Of a stretch of DNA of 64,000 bases, positions 16,357-25,704 are shown in pieces (positions within the stretch are counted from its first letter, which is position 1; each line of letters starts with the position of its first letter). The DNA is from Rhizomicrobium sp. Its GTDB lineage: Bacteria > Pseudomonadota > Alphaproteobacteria > Micropepsales > Micropepsaceae. Both the position numbers and the translations under genes were made by a program. The DNA is taken from contig JBBCGL010000001.1 of the NCBI GenBank assembly GCA_037200385.1, forward strand, positions 1,116,001 through 1,180,000, in the 5' to 3' direction. The notes beneath the pieces were generated by a model that worked only from the letters and a program-made list of their open reading frames with translations, was not told where the DNA came from and ran no database searches.

Positions 16357-17847
16357 ATGGCGGACACGGTGGTGAAGCCTGCGAAGGCGGAGCATTTCGA
16401 CATGCTGATCGTCGGCGCCGGCATTTCCGGCGTCGGCGCCGCCTATCACATGACGCAGCAATGTCCGGGCAAGAGCTTCGTGGTGCTTGAAGCGCTGGAA
16501 AGCTTCGGCGGCACCTGGCTGACGCACAAATATCCCGGCATCCGCTCGGACAGCGATCTCTACACGTTCGGATATCGCTTCAAGCCCTGGACCGGCGCGC
16601 CGATCGCCAGCGCGGCCGAGATCCTGCGCTATATGGGCGAGGTGATCGACGAGAACGACCTGAAGCGCCACATCCGCTATCGCCACAAGATCGCCACCGC
16701 CACCTGGTCGAGCGCGGACAACCTGTGGACCATCGAAGCGGTGCGCGGCGACACCGGCGAGACGGTCCGGTTCACCACGAACTTCCTGTGGATGTGCCAG
16801 GGCTATTACCGCCAGAGCGAAGGCTATACGCCGTCCTGGAAGGGCATGGCCGATTTCAAGGGCCGCATCGTGCATCCGCAGACCTGGCCCGATGATCTCG
16901 ACTACAAGGACAAGGACGTCGTCGTCATCGGCTCCGGCGCGACCGCGGCGACGCTGGTGCCGGCCATCGCGGGCGACTGCAAGCATGTCACGCTGCTCCA
17001 GCGCTCGCCGACCTATTTCATTCCCGGCCGCAACGCGAACGAGCTTGCCGACACGCTGCGGCAGCTCGAGGTCAAGGAGGAGTGGATCCACGAAATCGTC
17101 CGGCGCAAGGTTCTGTTCGACCAAGCGGCGTTCACCAAGCGCTCTTTCGAGGAGCCGGAAGCGGTGAAGCAGGAGTTGCTGGGCGGCGTCCGCGCTTTTC
17201 TCGGCCCGGACTACGATGTCGGAAAGCACTTCACGCCGGCCTACCGGCCGTGGCGTCAGCGCATCGCCTTCGTGCCGGACGGCGACCTGTTCCAGGGCAT
17301 CAAGTCCGGCAAGGCCTCGGTCGTCACCGACCGGATCGAGCGGTTCACGCCGGACGGCATCCTGCTGCAATCGGGCGAGGAATTGAAAGCCGACATCATC
17401 ATCACGGCGACGGGCTTCAATCTGAATGCGATGGGCGATATCGCCTTCGCGATCGACGGCGCGCCGCTGGATTTCGCGGACACGGTGACGTATCGCGGAA
17501 TGATGTTCACCGGCGTTCCCAATCTCGTCTGGGTGTTCGGCTATTTCCGCGCCAGCTGGACGTTGCGCGCCGACCTGCTCGGCGATTTCGTGTGCCGCCT
17601 GCTCAAGCACATGGACGAGAAGGGCGCGAAAAGGATCGCGGTGGCGCTGCCGCCGGAAGACAAGGACATGAAGCTGCTGCCCTGGATCGATCCGGAGAAC
17701 TTCAATCCCGGATACCTGCAGCGCGGCATGGATCTGCTGCCCAAGCGCGGCGACAAGCCGGAATGGCAGCACACGCAGGACTATTGGAAGGAGAAAGACG
17801 AATTGCCGGCGATCGATCTCGACGATCCCGTCTTCGTCTATGGCTAG
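16357..17847 (+). CDS. Flavin-containing Baeyer-Villiger-type monooxygenase
   Basis: A 496-residue class B flavoprotein monooxygenase. The N-terminal FAD Rossmann motif GAGISG is at 20-25, followed by GGTWLTHKYPGIRSDSDLYTF. The type I BVMO fingerprint FxGxxxHxxxWP(D) reads F167, G169, H173, W177, P178, D179. A second (NADPH) Rossmann motif VIGSGATAATLVP follows. Such enzymes insert oxygen next to ketones or oxidise heteroatoms. The ATG at 16357 has AGGA 8 bases upstream; an in-frame ATG at 16348 overlaps that site. Transcribed divergently from an acyl-CoA dehydrogenase, consistent with a catabolic role for a ketone or cyclic substrate, but this is inference. Confidence 0.9.
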   Translation: MADTVVKPAKAEHFDMLIVGAGISGVGAAYHMTQQCPGKSFVVLEALESFGGTWLTHKYPGIRSDSDLYTFGYRFKPWTGAPIASAAEILRYMGEVIDENDLKRHIRYRHKIATATWSSADNLWTIEAVRGDTGETVRFTTNFLWMCQGYYRQSEGYTPSWKGMADFKGRIVHPQTWPDDLDYKDKDVVVIGSGATAATLVPAIAGDCKHVTLLQRSPTYFIPGRNANELADTLRQLEVKEEWIHEIVRRKVLFDQAAFTKRSFEEPEAVKQELLGGVRAFLGPDYDVGKHFTPAYRPWRQRIAFVPDGDLFQGIKSGKASVVTDRIERFTPDGILLQSGEELKADIIITATGFNLNAMGDIAFAIDGAPLDFADTVTYRGMMFTGVPNLVWVFGYFRASWTLRADLLGDFVCRLLKHMDEKGAKRIAVALPPEDKDMKLLPWIDPENFNPGYLQRGMDLLPKRGDKPEWQHTQDYWKEKDELPAIDLDDPVFVYG

Positions 17848-17951
17848 GCTGCCGCCGCGCCGCCGCCGACGCTCCTTTGCCTGTGACGGTGCTTGCCCAG
17901 CTCCATGCCGCGCCATACTAATCGCGGGGGCTTTGCAGCGGGACGGGGACC

Positions 17952-19535
17952 GTGACCGATCAGGACAACACGCCGCCGGCGGACAACGAGATCCTCTACA
18001 AGCTCCTGCACGTCTATCTGCCGGTGCTCGGCCTCGCGGTGGGTTTCGCCGCCGTCTACTCGGCACTGAACTGGCTGCTGGTGGCGCGCAGCGGCCTGCT
18101 GCCGCTGGATGAGGACATGGTCGGGCTCTGGCTGCCCGGCGGGCTGGGATTGCTGCTCGCCTTCTTCGTGGTCAACCCGCGGCTTCGCGTACTCGATCTC
18201 AGCGCGCGCTCGAGCACGCCGCTCCTGTATCTGGCTGCTGCGGCGGCGGTCATCGCCGTGCCGGCGATGGTGGCGCAGGCCTATATCGCCCGGGCGAGCG
18301 GCGAACTCACTCATGTCACGGCGGCGTCGCAGATCGCGTCGGCGCCCGACACGAAATTCTATGCAACGGACGGCCTTTGCCTGGCGCGCGGCGGGGCGCA
18401 GGCGCAGCCGGTCTTCAGCCTCGGCGGCCACAATGACGACACGCTCGACTTCACGCTTTATGTGACGGTGCCGGTTTGCGACGGCGAGGCACAGGACCTG
18501 CCCAGCACGAAGGTCTGGCTCGGAATGGTCTTCCACGACAGCATCAGCAATTCGGTATCCGACGCGGACAAGGACGCCGCCTACAAGGCGTTCGCACAGC
18601 GGACCGAGAATACGATCAACGCCGACGATCCCGCGCGCTACCGGTTCCTGGAACGCGCCGGACCCGGGCCCGCGCGGCGCAGTTTCGAGAAGGCGCTGCG
18701 GAACGGCCATGTCGACCCGACCGGCGCGATCTTCCTGCTGCCGCACACGGAGACTTTCGCCGAGCGGACGGGCGACACCCTGCCCTGGACGGCCGGCGCC
18801 TTCGCGATCGCCGCCATCGCGTGGCTGATCATGGTGATGTGGCCGGCACTCGACTATGAGCGGCTGCGGGATCCCGTTCCCGCGGCGCCCACGCCGTCCG
18901 CGCTGGGTACGGCCTACAGTCCCAACATCCTGCTGCCGCGGCCGTCCTTCTACGGCCTGCCGCTTCTCATCGACGTGAATGTCGGCGTGTTCCTGGCCAT
19001 GGCGCTGTCCGGACTCGGCGTGATGGCGTTCCAGACCGACGACCTGATGGCATGGGGCGCGGCTTACGGACCGGCCATCCATGGGCTGGGCGTGCTGCGG
19101 CTGATCTCCGTGCAGTTCGTGCATGGCGGCCTGCTGCATCTGGCGGGCAACATGTATGGCCTCGTCGTCATCGGACTGTTCCTCGATCCGGTGCTGCGCA
19201 ATGCGCGATTGATCCTGTGCTACCTGCTCTGCGGCCTGGGCGGCGCGATCGCGAGCGTCACGGTGCATCCCGACACGGTGAGCGTCGGCGCCTCCGGCGC
19301 GATCTTCGGCCTGGCCGCGATCCTGCTGGTGCTGCTGGTGCTGGGCGACAAGCGGGTCGCGGTGATCCGACAATATGCGCTCGTCAATATCGGGATCTTC
19401 GTCGTCTACAATCTGGTGATCGGTGCGACCTCCTCCGGGATCGACAACGCGGCGCATATCGGCGGGCTGGTCACCGGAACCGTGCTGGGCGGCGTGCTGT
19501 TCCTGGTCGACAGAGCCGGACGTTCCGAAACGTAG
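17952..19535 (+). CDS. Rhomboid family intramembrane serine protease with large N-terminal extension
   Basis: A 527-residue membrane protein. The C-terminal ~210 residues form a rhomboid core: HGGLLHLAGNMYGL in the second helix region, the catalytic Ser448 in GASGAIFG, and catalytic His502 in NAAHIGG. The N-terminal ~310 residues are unusual: two or three membrane helices (about residues 22-45, 57-77 and 90-112), then a ~150-residue extracytoplasmic region rich in Asp and Ala, then a helix at about 277-297 (FAIAAIAWLIMVMWPAL). Rhomboids cleave transmembrane substrates within the bilayer. The start is GTG after GGGGA. The extension may recruit substrate or sense a signal. Confidence 0.88.
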   Translation: MTDQDNTPPADNEILYKLLHVYLPVLGLAVGFAAVYSALNWLLVARSGLLPLDEDMVGLWLPGGLGLLLAFFVVNPRLRVLDLSARSSTPLLYLAAAAAVIAVPAMVAQAYIARASGELTHVTAASQIASAPDTKFYATDGLCLARGGAQAQPVFSLGGHNDDTLDFTLYVTVPVCDGEAQDLPSTKVWLGMVFHDSISNSVSDADKDAAYKAFAQRTENTINADDPARYRFLERAGPGPARRSFEKALRNGHVDPTGAIFLLPHTETFAERTGDTLPWTAGAFAIAAIAWLIMVMWPALDYERLRDPVPAAPTPSALGTAYSPNILLPRPSFYGLPLLIDVNVGVFLAMALSGLGVMAFQTDDLMAWGAAYGPAIHGLGVLRLISVQFVHGGLLHLAGNMYGLVVIGLFLDPVLRNARLILCYLLCGLGGAIASVTVHPDTVSVGASGAIFGLAAILLVLLVLGDKRVAVIRQYALVNIGIFVVYNLVIGATSSGIDNAAHIGGLVTGTVLGGVLFLVDRAGRSET

Positions 19536-19550
19536 CGCTCGTTTTGCACC

Positions 19551-19569
19551 CGCGAACGTGACGTTCGCG
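19551..19569. terminator. Palindrome downstream of rhomboid gene
   Basis: Perfect 9-base arms CGCGAACGT and ACGTTCGCG flank a single G, starting 15 bases after the rhomboid stop. There is no T-tract, so it is only a weak candidate for a 3' mRNA-end structure. Confidence 0.35.
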
Positions 19570-19609
19570 CCACGCAGGCCAGCAATGCACATCGTCATCG
19601 CGGCGCGTG

Positions 19610-19841
19610 TTGACTTGCCTAGATTCGAGGCGTACCCACGGCGCGTATCCGCAGGCACGGGGTTTGCGGAACTCAACCGAGCGAGATTGATGCGCAGTTC
19701 GATTTGCAAAGTCATCACGGCCGTACCTTTCCGCCTTCCGGGCGGGGAGACCGCTGTGTTCGCTCGCGAGGAGTCCGCGCGCTAGGGATCGCCCTTGCGT
19801 CACGTGTCCACCCTCCCGAGCCCGGCTCCGGAGGGTTTTTT
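19610..19841 (+). ncRNA. Candidate leader RNA/attenuator ahead of the MATE gene
   Basis: The 360-base gap between the rhomboid and MATE genes has no convincing ORF. A consensus-like -35 TTGACT lies at 19610-19615 with a poor -10 (TACCCA) 17 bases on. An intrinsic terminator (CCCTCCCGAG at 19811-19820, CTCCGGAGGG at 19826-19835, then six T) ends 54 bases before the MATE start. The segment CCGGGCGGGGAG at 19738-19749 can pair with the terminator's left arm (CTCCCGAGCCCGG, 19813-19825), giving a competing antiterminator fold around a ~60-base centre. This layout is that of a riboswitch or attenuator, or of a small RNA. No known aptamer class was recognised. Confidence 0.4.
19811..19841 (+). terminator. 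Intrinsic terminator upstream of MATE gene
   Basis: A ten-base stem with one mismatch (19811-19820 against 19826-19835) and a five-base loop is followed directly by TTTTTT at 19836-19841. It points along the plus strand, so it would stop transcripts entering the MATE gene, or end a short RNA. Confidence 0.75.
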
Positions 19842-19895
19842 GTTGGCTGCTGCCGCCTCCATGCCGGGTTCGGGACTAAAGAATAAGTCCGACCT

Positions 19896-21302
19896 ATGAC
19901 CGACATTGCCGAATTCGATCTCGAACATGCCGGCGCGCCCGTCTCGGGGCACGGCTTCGAAGCGTGGATCGCCGAGATCCGCGAGCTGCTCAAGCTCGCC
20001 GGACCGCTGATCCTCACCCAGCTCGCGCAGATGGCGATCGGCGTGACCGACACCACCATGCTCGCGCGCTACTCGACCACCGCGCTGGACGGCGCGGTGC
20101 TCGGCAACACGATGTTCTACTTCTGCTGGATCCTGGGCTCGGGGCCGTCGGCGGCCGTGTCGCCGATGATCGCGCAGATCCTCGGTGCCGATCCGGGCAA
20201 CATGCGTGACGTGCGCACCGTGGCGCGGATGGGGTTCTGGTCGGTGGCGATGATCTCGGCGCCGCTGATGGTGTTCCTGTGGAGCGCCAAACCGCTCCTG
20301 ATCCTGTTCGGCCAGTCGCCGGAACTGGCGGAGGCGGCGAGCAGATTCGTCGTGCCGCTGTCCTTCGGCCTGCCCTTCTCGCTCGGCTTCCAGGTGCTGC
20401 GCAACTATTCGACGGCACTGTCGAAGCCGAACGCGTCGCTGATCGTCGTCGTGCTCGCCGTCGGGTTCAACGCGCTGCTCGATTACGGCCTGATCTTCGG
20501 CCATTTCGGGCTGCCGCGGCTCGGCCTGACGGGATCGGGAATCGCCAGCGCGAGTTCCTTCGCGTTCACCTTCCTGACGATGCTGGGCGTGGTCCGGCTG
20601 ACGCCGAAGCTGCACCGATATCGTATCTTCGTCGACGCGTTGAAGCCCGCCTGGGGCAAGCTCCGCGAGATCTACGTGCTCGGCCTGCCGATCGGCCTCA
20701 CCATGCTGTTCGAGTCGACTCTGTTCTTCTCCTCGAATTTCATCATGGGCTATCTCGGTAAGGAGGTGCTCGCGGCGCATATCGTCTCGCTCAACATCCC
20801 ATCGGTCACCTTCATGGTGCCGCTGGGCGTGGCGATGGCGGCGACGGTGCGCGTCGGCCTCGCGGCGGGGGCGCATGACGGCGAGGCGGTGCGGCGCGCC
20901 GGCTGGTCGGCGATCGGCGTCGCGGGGGTGTTCATGCTGTTCTGCGCGGCGCTGCTGGCGAGCTTTCCGTTCGAGATCGCCGCGCTGATCCTGCCCGCGA
21001 CCGCGGCGAACATGCCGGCGCTCATGCTGGCGGTGACGTTCCTCCATGTCGCGGCGGCGTTCCAGCTGTTCGACGGCATCCAGGTGGCCGCGGCGCTCAG
21101 CCTGCGCGGGCTGAAGGACGCCCGCGCCCCGATGTGGATCGCAGGAGCGAGCTATTGGCTGGGCGGCTTCCCCGCCTGCATCCTGCTGGGCTTCGGCCTG
21201 GGGATGAAGGGCTTCGGGATCTGGATCGGCCTCGCCTTCGGCCTGTTCGTGGCCGCGGTGCTGCTGTGCTGGCGATTCTGGTGGCTTTCCCGGGCGCGTT
21301 AA
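19896..21302 (+). CDS. MATE family multidrug efflux transporter
   Basis: A 468-residue inner-membrane protein with twelve predicted helices in two homologous six-helix halves, each opening with the family pattern (LILTQLAQMAIGVTDTTMLARYS near residue 35; GLPIGLTMLFESTLFFSSNFIMGYLG near 265). NorM/MATE proteins export cationic drugs or metabolites by Na+ or H+ antiport. Length is typical. It is preceded by a terminator-containing leader, so expression may be controlled by transcription attenuation. The substrate is not predictable. Confidence 0.9.
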   Translation: MTDIAEFDLEHAGAPVSGHGFEAWIAEIRELLKLAGPLILTQLAQMAIGVTDTTMLARYSTTALDGAVLGNTMFYFCWILGSGPSAAVSPMIAQILGADPGNMRDVRTVARMGFWSVAMISAPLMVFLWSAKPLLILFGQSPELAEAASRFVVPLSFGLPFSLGFQVLRNYSTALSKPNASLIVVVLAVGFNALLDYGLIFGHFGLPRLGLTGSGIASASSFAFTFLTMLGVVRLTPKLHRYRIFVDALKPAWGKLREIYVLGLPIGLTMLFESTLFFSSNFIMGYLGKEVLAAHIVSLNIPSVTFMVPLGVAMAATVRVGLAAGAHDGEAVRRAGWSAIGVAGVFMLFCAALLASFPFEIAALILPATAANMPALMLAVTFLHVAAAFQLFDGIQVAAALSLRGLKDARAPMWIAGASYWLGGFPACILLGFGLGMKGFGIWIGLAFGLFVAAVLLCWRFWWLSRAR

Positions 21303-21446
21303 CGATGGGCGGCGCTTTCTGTCCGAAGATTCATCCGGACGCGCCACCGCCCGTCGCTATTGCAGCGCGAAAAGCGACGGCCGCTATTGGGAAGTCCATA
21401 GGACGGTACTATGTTCGGAGTCGACGAATTGTCTGGGGACCGTTTC

Positions 21447-21857
21447 ATGCGCGCCTTGTGGATGGGCCTGGCGGGAGTGCTGGCAAGTGCCGCGCCGGCT
21501 TTGGCGAACGGCATCACCACAGTGCCCGGCCATATCACGACCTATGCGACGACCGATCTGGGGGGCGCGGGCGTGCCGACCGTCACCCGCGGCGATCAAT
21601 TCGCGATCGCCTGCGACGGCATCAGAGGCAACGGCGCGGACGTCCGGGTGGTGATGGCGCTGGCCAACCCGCCCGGCGAGGCGCCGACCGGCTACAGCGC
21701 CGTGCTGGCGACGAACCAGAAGGTGGCGCGCCACGCGGTGCATGTGCAGGTCCCCGATGTGCCGGACCTCGCCAACCACACGGTGACCGTGACGGTCTAT
21801 GTGACGGACGCGAAGGGCACCAAGGCCTGCGACGCGGGACGCGTGCATATCGTCTAA
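21447..21857 (+). CDS. Small secreted protein of unknown function
   Basis: A 136-residue protein with a signal peptide (MRALWMGLAGVLASAAPALA, cleavage after ALA at about residue 20). The mature ~115 residues are predicted mostly beta (alternating V/T strands such as HTVTVTVYVTDAKG) and contain two cysteines, in AIACDG and KACDAG, that could form a disulfide closing a beta-sandwich. The start at 21447 has GGGGA upstream; an ATG 12 codons earlier adds residues that do not look like a signal peptide. I do not recognise the family. It stands alone between the MATE gene and convergent ubiB. Confidence 0.65.
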   Translation: MRALWMGLAGVLASAAPALANGITTVPGHITTYATTDLGGAGVPTVTRGDQFAIACDGIRGNGADVRVVMALANPPGEAPTGYSAVLATNQKVARHAVHVQVPDVPDLANHTVTVTVYVTDAKGTKACDAGRVHIV

Positions 21858-21886
21858 GCCGCTTCGCGGTTGCCCGGCAGGCCCGA

Positions 21887-23458
21887 TCAGATAAACGGCA
21901 CCAGCGCGATCACGCCGAGCGCGCCGGCCGCGATCCAGATCGCGACGCGGACATGGCGGCTGCGGGCCGCCTGCGCCGCGGCGATCAGCGCGACGGACTC
22001 CGGATGCAGCCGGACGCCGCCGTCGGCCAGCATCGCGCTGATGATCTCGGCGTTGCGCAGGAGCTGCGGCAGGTTCTGCGCCACGCGGCCCAGCGCGCTC
22101 ATCCCTTCGGCGGCGTCGCGCAGCCGGCCTTCGGGCCCCATGTGCTCGAGCATCCATTTCTCGACGACCGGGCGGCTCGCCTCCCACATGTCGAAATCCG
22201 GATCGAGGCCCCGCGCCACGCCCTCGACCACCATCATGGTCTTCTGCAGCAGCATGAGCTGCGGCTGCGCCTGCATGTCGAAGCGCCGCGTGGTGTCGAA
22301 GAGCTGCGCCAGAAGGCGCGCCATCGAGACGTCCTTCACCGGACGGCCGAAGATCGGCTCGCCGATCGCGCGCAACGCCTGGGCGAAGGTGTCGATGTCG
22401 TGCTGCGGCGGCACGAAGGCGACGTCGAAATGGACCCGCGCAACGCGGCGGTAGTCGCGTGCGAGGAAGCCGGCCAGGGTCTCGGCCATGAAGCGGCGCA
22501 TCTCGCTGTCGAGCCGGCCCATGATGCCGAAATCGACCGCGACCAGCCGGCCCTGCGCGTCGACGAAGAGATTGCCCGGATGCATGTCGGCATGGAAGAA
22601 GCCGTCGCGCAGCGCCTGGTTCAGGAAGCTGCGCACCACCAGCACGGCGATGCGCCTGGGATCGTGACCGGCGGCGACCAGCGCCTCGCGGTCGCGCACG
22701 CAGATGCCGTCGATCCATTCGCTGGTCAGCACCTGGTCCGAGGTCCGGTTCCAGTCGATATGGGGCACGCGGAAATCGGCGTCCTGGCGCGTGGTCTCCG
22801 CCAGCTCGGAGGCGCCGGCGCCTTCCATGCGCAGGTCCAGCTCCAGCGCCATCGAGACCGCGAGCATCTCGACCACCGCACGCGGCCGCAGGCGGCGCGC
22901 TTCGACGCTCCAGCGCTCGGCGAGCCAGGCGGCGCGCGCGAAGGCGGCGAGGTCGCGCCCGAAGATGGCGGCGATGTTGGGGCGCAGCACCTTCACCGCG
23001 ACGCGCACCGGCGTCTCGTCGGCGGTGAGGCCGTCATGGACCTGCGCGATGGAGGCGGCCGCGATGGGCTCGGACAGCGCGCTGTAGAGCGCGTCGATGG
23101 GCTTGCCGAGGGCCTGTTCGATCACCTTGCGGGCCTCCGCCGTCGGGAAGGGCGGCAGGCGGTCCTGCAATTGCTCCAGCGCGTGCGCCACGTCGTCGCC
23201 CACGATGTCGGGACGCGTGGCGAGAACCTGGCCGAGCTTGATGTAGGCGGGGCCGAGGCTTTCGAGCGCGCGCGCCAGCCGCACGCCAGGCGAGGCGTCG
23301 TGCCTGGCACGCCCCGCGCCGAGCAGGCGGCGGAGCAGGCGCGCCGACGGCGGCAGCAGCGCTTCGTATTCCCTGGGAAAGAGCGCGTCGTTGCGCGACA
23401 GGATCCGCGCGGCATGCCAGAGACGGCGATAATCGGAATAGGCGCTCACAGCCGCCAT
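21887..23458 (-). CDS. ubiB: Ubiquinone biosynthesis kinase-like protein UbiB
   Basis: A 523-residue ABC1/ADCK atypical kinase needed for ubiquinone synthesis, probably acting on lipid precursor extraction at the membrane. The family's KxGQ motif appears as YIKLGQ, followed by the Ala-rich nucleotide loop [17 protein letters not shown] with the conserved Lys, [13 protein letters not shown] catalytic loop and [11 protein letters not shown]-terminal hydrophobic segment ([16 protein letters not shown]) anchors it in the membrane. Its start lies inside the 3' end of ubiE (13-base overlap), so the two are translationally coupled. Confidence 0.94.
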   Translation of the reverse strand: MAAVSAYSDYRRLWHAARILSRNDALFPREYEALLPPSARLLRRLLGAGRARHDASPGVRLARALESLGPAYIKLGQVLATRPDIVGDDVAHALEQLQDRLPPFPTAEARKVIEQALGKPIDALYSALSEPIAAASIAQVHDGLTADETPVRVAVKVLRPNIAAIFGRDLAAFARAAWLAERWSVEARRLRPRAVVEMLAVSMALELDLRMEGAGASELAETTRQDADFRVPHIDWNRTSDQVLTSEWIDGICVRDREALVAAGHDPRRIAVLVVRSFLNQALRDGFFHADMHPGNLFVDAQGRLVAVDFGIMGRLDSEMRRFMAETLAGFLARDYRRVARVHFDVAFVPPQHDIDTFAQALRAIGEPIFGRPVKDVSMARLLAQLFDTTRRFDMQAQPQLMLLQKTMMVVEGVARGLDPDFDMWEASRPVVEKWMLEHMGPEGRLRDAAEGMSALGRVAQNLPQLLRNAEIISAMLADGGVRLHPESVALIAAAQAARSRHVRVAIWIAAGALGVIALVPFI

Positions 23459-24204
23459 GCCGAATGCATCGCGGCGATGCCGCCGGTGAGGTTGCGCACC
23501 TTCACCAGGCCGAGACCCGCCTCTGCGATCATCTTCGCGAAGCGTGCCTGCGGCGGGAAGCGCCGGATGCTCTCGGCGAGATAGCGGTAGGCCTCGGCGT
23601 CGCCGGCAACCATCTGGCCTAGCCGCGGCAACACGTTCAGCGAATAGGCGTCGTACAGCGCATCGAGACCCGGCGCTTCGACACGCGAGAATTCGAGACA
23701 GAGGAAGCGTCCGCCGGGCCTCAGCACGCGGCGCGCCTCGCGCAACGCCTTATCGATATGCGTCACGTTGCGGATGCCGAAGGCGATCGTATAGGCGTCC
23801 ATGCAGGCATCGGGGAACGGCAGCGCCTCGGCGTCGCCGGTGACCCAGGCGATGGCATGCTCGCCCTTGGCCTCAGCACGCCGCACGCCTTCATTGACCA
23901 TCGCTTCGTTGATGTCGCAGACCGTGATGTCCGCCGGCCCGCCCCGCGCCCGCGCCAGGTCGGCGATGCGGAAGGCGACGTCGCCGGTGCCGCCGGCCAC
24001 GTCCAGCACCCGCCAGCCCGGACGCGGGTTCAGCCATTCGACGAAGGCGTCCTTCCACAGCCGGTGCACCCCGGCCGACATCAGGTCGTTCATCAGGTCG
24101 TACCGGGAAGCGACGGAGGAGAACACCTCGCGGACGAGGCCTTCCTTCTGCGCTTCCGGCACGTCGCGGAATCCGAAGCTGGCGGTCGTGTCGCTGTCGC
24201 TCAT
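23446..24204 (-). CDS. ubiE: Ubiquinone/menaquinone C-methyltransferase UbiE
   Basis: A 252-residue class I SAM methyltransferase that C-methylates the demethoxy-benzoquinol ring in ubiquinone synthesis. It has the UbiE N-terminus ([26 protein letters not shown]), SAM motif [14 protein letters not shown] near residue 67, and the late signature [24 protein letters not shown]. It is first in the ubiE-ubiB pair. In many proteobacteria mutM lies divergently upstream of ubiE, as here, so the arrangement is conserved. Confidence 0.95.
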   Translation of the reverse strand: MSDSDTTASFGFRDVPEAQKEGLVREVFSSVASRYDLMNDLMSAGVHRLWKDAFVEWLNPRPGWRVLDVAGGTGDVAFRIADLARARGGPADITVCDINEAMVNEGVRRAEAKGEHAIAWVTGDAEALPFPDACMDAYTIAFGIRNVTHIDKALREARRVLRPGGRFLCLEFSRVEAPGLDALYDAYSLNVLPRLGQMVAGDAEAYRYLAESIRRFPPQARFAKMIAEAGLGLVKVRNLTGGIAAMHSAWRL

Positions 24205-24223
24205 CGGGCTGAATCATACAATA

Positions 24224-24351
24224 CTGTCATCCCGTAAGAGTAGCGGGGTGGAGCGGTTCATAGCGACAGCGTATGAACGGACCCACCGTGACGTTTCGCC
24301 ATGGGTCCCGGCTCTGCGCGATGCTTACGCATCGCTTGGCCGGGATGACAG
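24224..24351. repeat. Dispersed repeat element (ATCCCG family), copy 1, before mutM
   Basis: Perfect 11-base terminal arms CTGTCATCCCG (24224-24234) and CGGGATGACAG (24341-24351). The right half (ATGGGTCCCGGCTC...GCGATGCTTACGCATCGC...) is nearly identical to the right half of the element at 48802-48906. The last bases of the right arm provide the AGGA that lies 8 bases before the mutM ATG. Confidence 0.85.
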
Positions 24352-24361
24352 GAATTGGTGA

Positions 24362-25237
24362 ATGCCCGAATTGCCCGAAGTCGAGACCGTCAAACGCGGC
24401 CTCCAGCCCGTGCTGGAAGGCTTCCGGATCGTGCGCGCCGAGACCCGCCGCGGCGATCTGCGGGTTCCCTTTCCCAACGACTTCGCCGGGCGGCTGACCG
24501 GCCGGCGGGTGGTGAAGCTGTGGCGGCGGGCGAAATACATCCTGGGCGACCTCGACGACGGCGAGACGCTGGTGATCCATCTGGGGATGAGCGGCCGGAT
24601 GAGCGTGCATGCAGGCGGCAGCCTCAAGAAGCTCGGAAGCTATGTGCACGACATGGGCGATCCCACGATCGGCACCGACAAGCACGATCATGTGGTGATC
24701 GACACCGACGCGCCGGCGCGGATCGTGTTCAACGACCATCGCCGCTTCGGGCTGATGCTGCTGGTGGAGACCGCATCGCTCGACGAGCACAAGCTGTTTG
24801 CCGGGCTCGGCATCGAGCCGCTGTCGGCGAAGTTCGACGCGGCCTTTCTCGCGGCGGCGCTGAAGGGAAAGAAGACGCCGATCAAGTCTGCGCTGCTCGA
24901 CCAGCGCGTCGTCGCGGGGCTGGGCAACATATATGTCTGCGAGGCGCTGTTCCGCGCCGGCATCTCGCCCAAACGTCTGGCGGCGAAGGTGCGCGGCGAC
25001 CAGATCGAAGCGCTGGTGCCGGCGATCAAGACGGTGCTGAACGAAGCGGTGAAGGCCGGCGGCTCGTCCCTGCGCGACCACAAGCGCACCGACGGCGAGC
25101 TCGGCATGTTCCAGCACAATTTCCTGGTCTATGGCCGCGAAGGCAAACCCTGTCCCGGCAAGGGCTGCAAGGGCACGATCGAGCGCATCGTCCAGGCGGG
25201 ACGATCGACGTGGTATTGCCCGAAGTGCCAGAAATGA
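24362..25237 (+). CDS. mutM: Formamidopyrimidine-DNA glycosylase
   Basis: A 291-residue bifunctional glycosylase/AP lyase that removes 8-oxoguanine and formamidopyrimidines. The invariant N-terminus PELPEVE (catalytic Pro2 and Glu3) is followed by the helix-two-turn-helix DNA-binding region ([20 protein letters not shown]). The C-terminal zinc finger has the C-x4-C and C-x2-C cysteines (CPGKGC ... CPKC) in the last 25 residues. It is the first gene divergent from ubiE. The only ribosome-site-like sequence (AGGA) belongs to the dispersed repeat that ends 10 bases before the ATG; another repeat begins directly at its stop codon. Confidence 0.96.
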   Translation: MPELPEVETVKRGLQPVLEGFRIVRAETRRGDLRVPFPNDFAGRLTGRRVVKLWRRAKYILGDLDDGETLVIHLGMSGRMSVHAGGSLKKLGSYVHDMGDPTIGTDKHDHVVIDTDAPARIVFNDHRRFGLMLLVETASLDEHKLFAGLGIEPLSAKFDAAFLAAALKGKKTPIKSALLDQRVVAGLGNIYVCEALFRAGISPKRLAAKVRGDQIEALVPAIKTVLNEAVKAGGSSLRDHKRTDGELGMFQHNFLVYGREGKPCPGKGCKGTIERIVQAGRSTWYCPKCQK

Positions 25238-25377
25238 ATTCACCTCCCCCTGGAGGGGAGGTCGACGCGCGCAGCGAAGCGAGCACGTCGGGTGGGGGGC
25301 CGCCCTATGCGGCGGCACCCGCCCCCACCCGAAATTTGCTTCGCAAATTTCGACCTCCCCACAAGGGGGAGGTGAAT
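25238..25377. repeat. 140-base inverted-repeat element (CACCTCCCC family)
   Basis: Perfect 14-base ends ATTCACCTCCCCCT (25238-25251) and AGGGGGAGGTGAAT (25364-25377). The interior has GTCGGGTGGGGGG opposed to CCCCCACCCGA, and a hairpin GAAATTTGC.TTC.GCAAATTTC. The left end starts on the base after the mutM stop. On the minus strand the element is in frame with, and supplies the last ~45 codons of, the ArsR-family gene. A 15-base fragment of the same end sequence occurs at 46668-46682. Confidence 0.85.
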
Positions 25378-25695
25378 CTGCTGTGTCTCGCCGCCGACGC
25401 TCTTCAGATCGCCGGGCGCGCGCAGGCGACCGCGCTCGAACTTGCCGATCCAGCGTTCGGCGATGTCGCTGATCGGAACCGGGTTGAGGTAGTGCAGCTT
25501 CTCGCGCCCCTCGCGCCGGACGGCGACGAGGTTCGCCGCTTCCAGCAGCATGAGATGCTTGGTCACCGCCTGACGCGACATCGCAAGGCCCTCGCACAGC
25601 TCGCCCAAACTCTGCCCGTTCTTGTTGTGGAGCCGGTCCAGCAACTGGCGGCGGCTCTTGTCCGCCAAGGCCCGGAAAACGGCATCCATGCTCAT
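25240..25695 (-). CDS. ArsR-family transcriptional repressor with repeat-derived C-terminus
   Basis: A 151-residue winged-helix regulator. Residues 1-105 are a normal ArsR domain of the SRPBCC-associated type: [20 protein letters not shown], recognition helix [19 protein letters not shown], wing [13 protein letters not shown], then [13 protein letters not shown]. The remaining ~45 residues are encoded by the repeat at 25238-25377 and are Arg/Gly-rich and unlike any ArsR tail; the stop codon lies inside the repeat's terminal arm. The metal-binding CxC of ArsR is absent. Such regulators usually precede a SRPBCC (AHSA1) gene in an operon, but none follows here. Possible starts are 25710, 25695 and 25689; 25695 leaves the operator outside the gene. 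Confidence 0.8.
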   Translation of the reverse strand: MSMDAVFRALADKSRRQLLDRLHNKNGQSLGELCEGLAMSRQAVTKHLMLLEAANLVAVRREGREKLHYLNPVPISDIAERWIGKFERGRLRAPGDLKSVGGETQQIHLPLVGRSKFAKQISGGGGCRRIGRPPTRRARFAARVDLPSRGR

Positions 25696-25704
25696 GGTCC
25701 ATAT

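Noticed and set aside
19738-19841. 6S RNA in the gap before the MATE gene
   Set aside because: TGTTCGC followed by GAGTCC recalls the 5' bubble of 6S RNA, but the remaining length before the terminator is too short and the 3' partner strand is missing.
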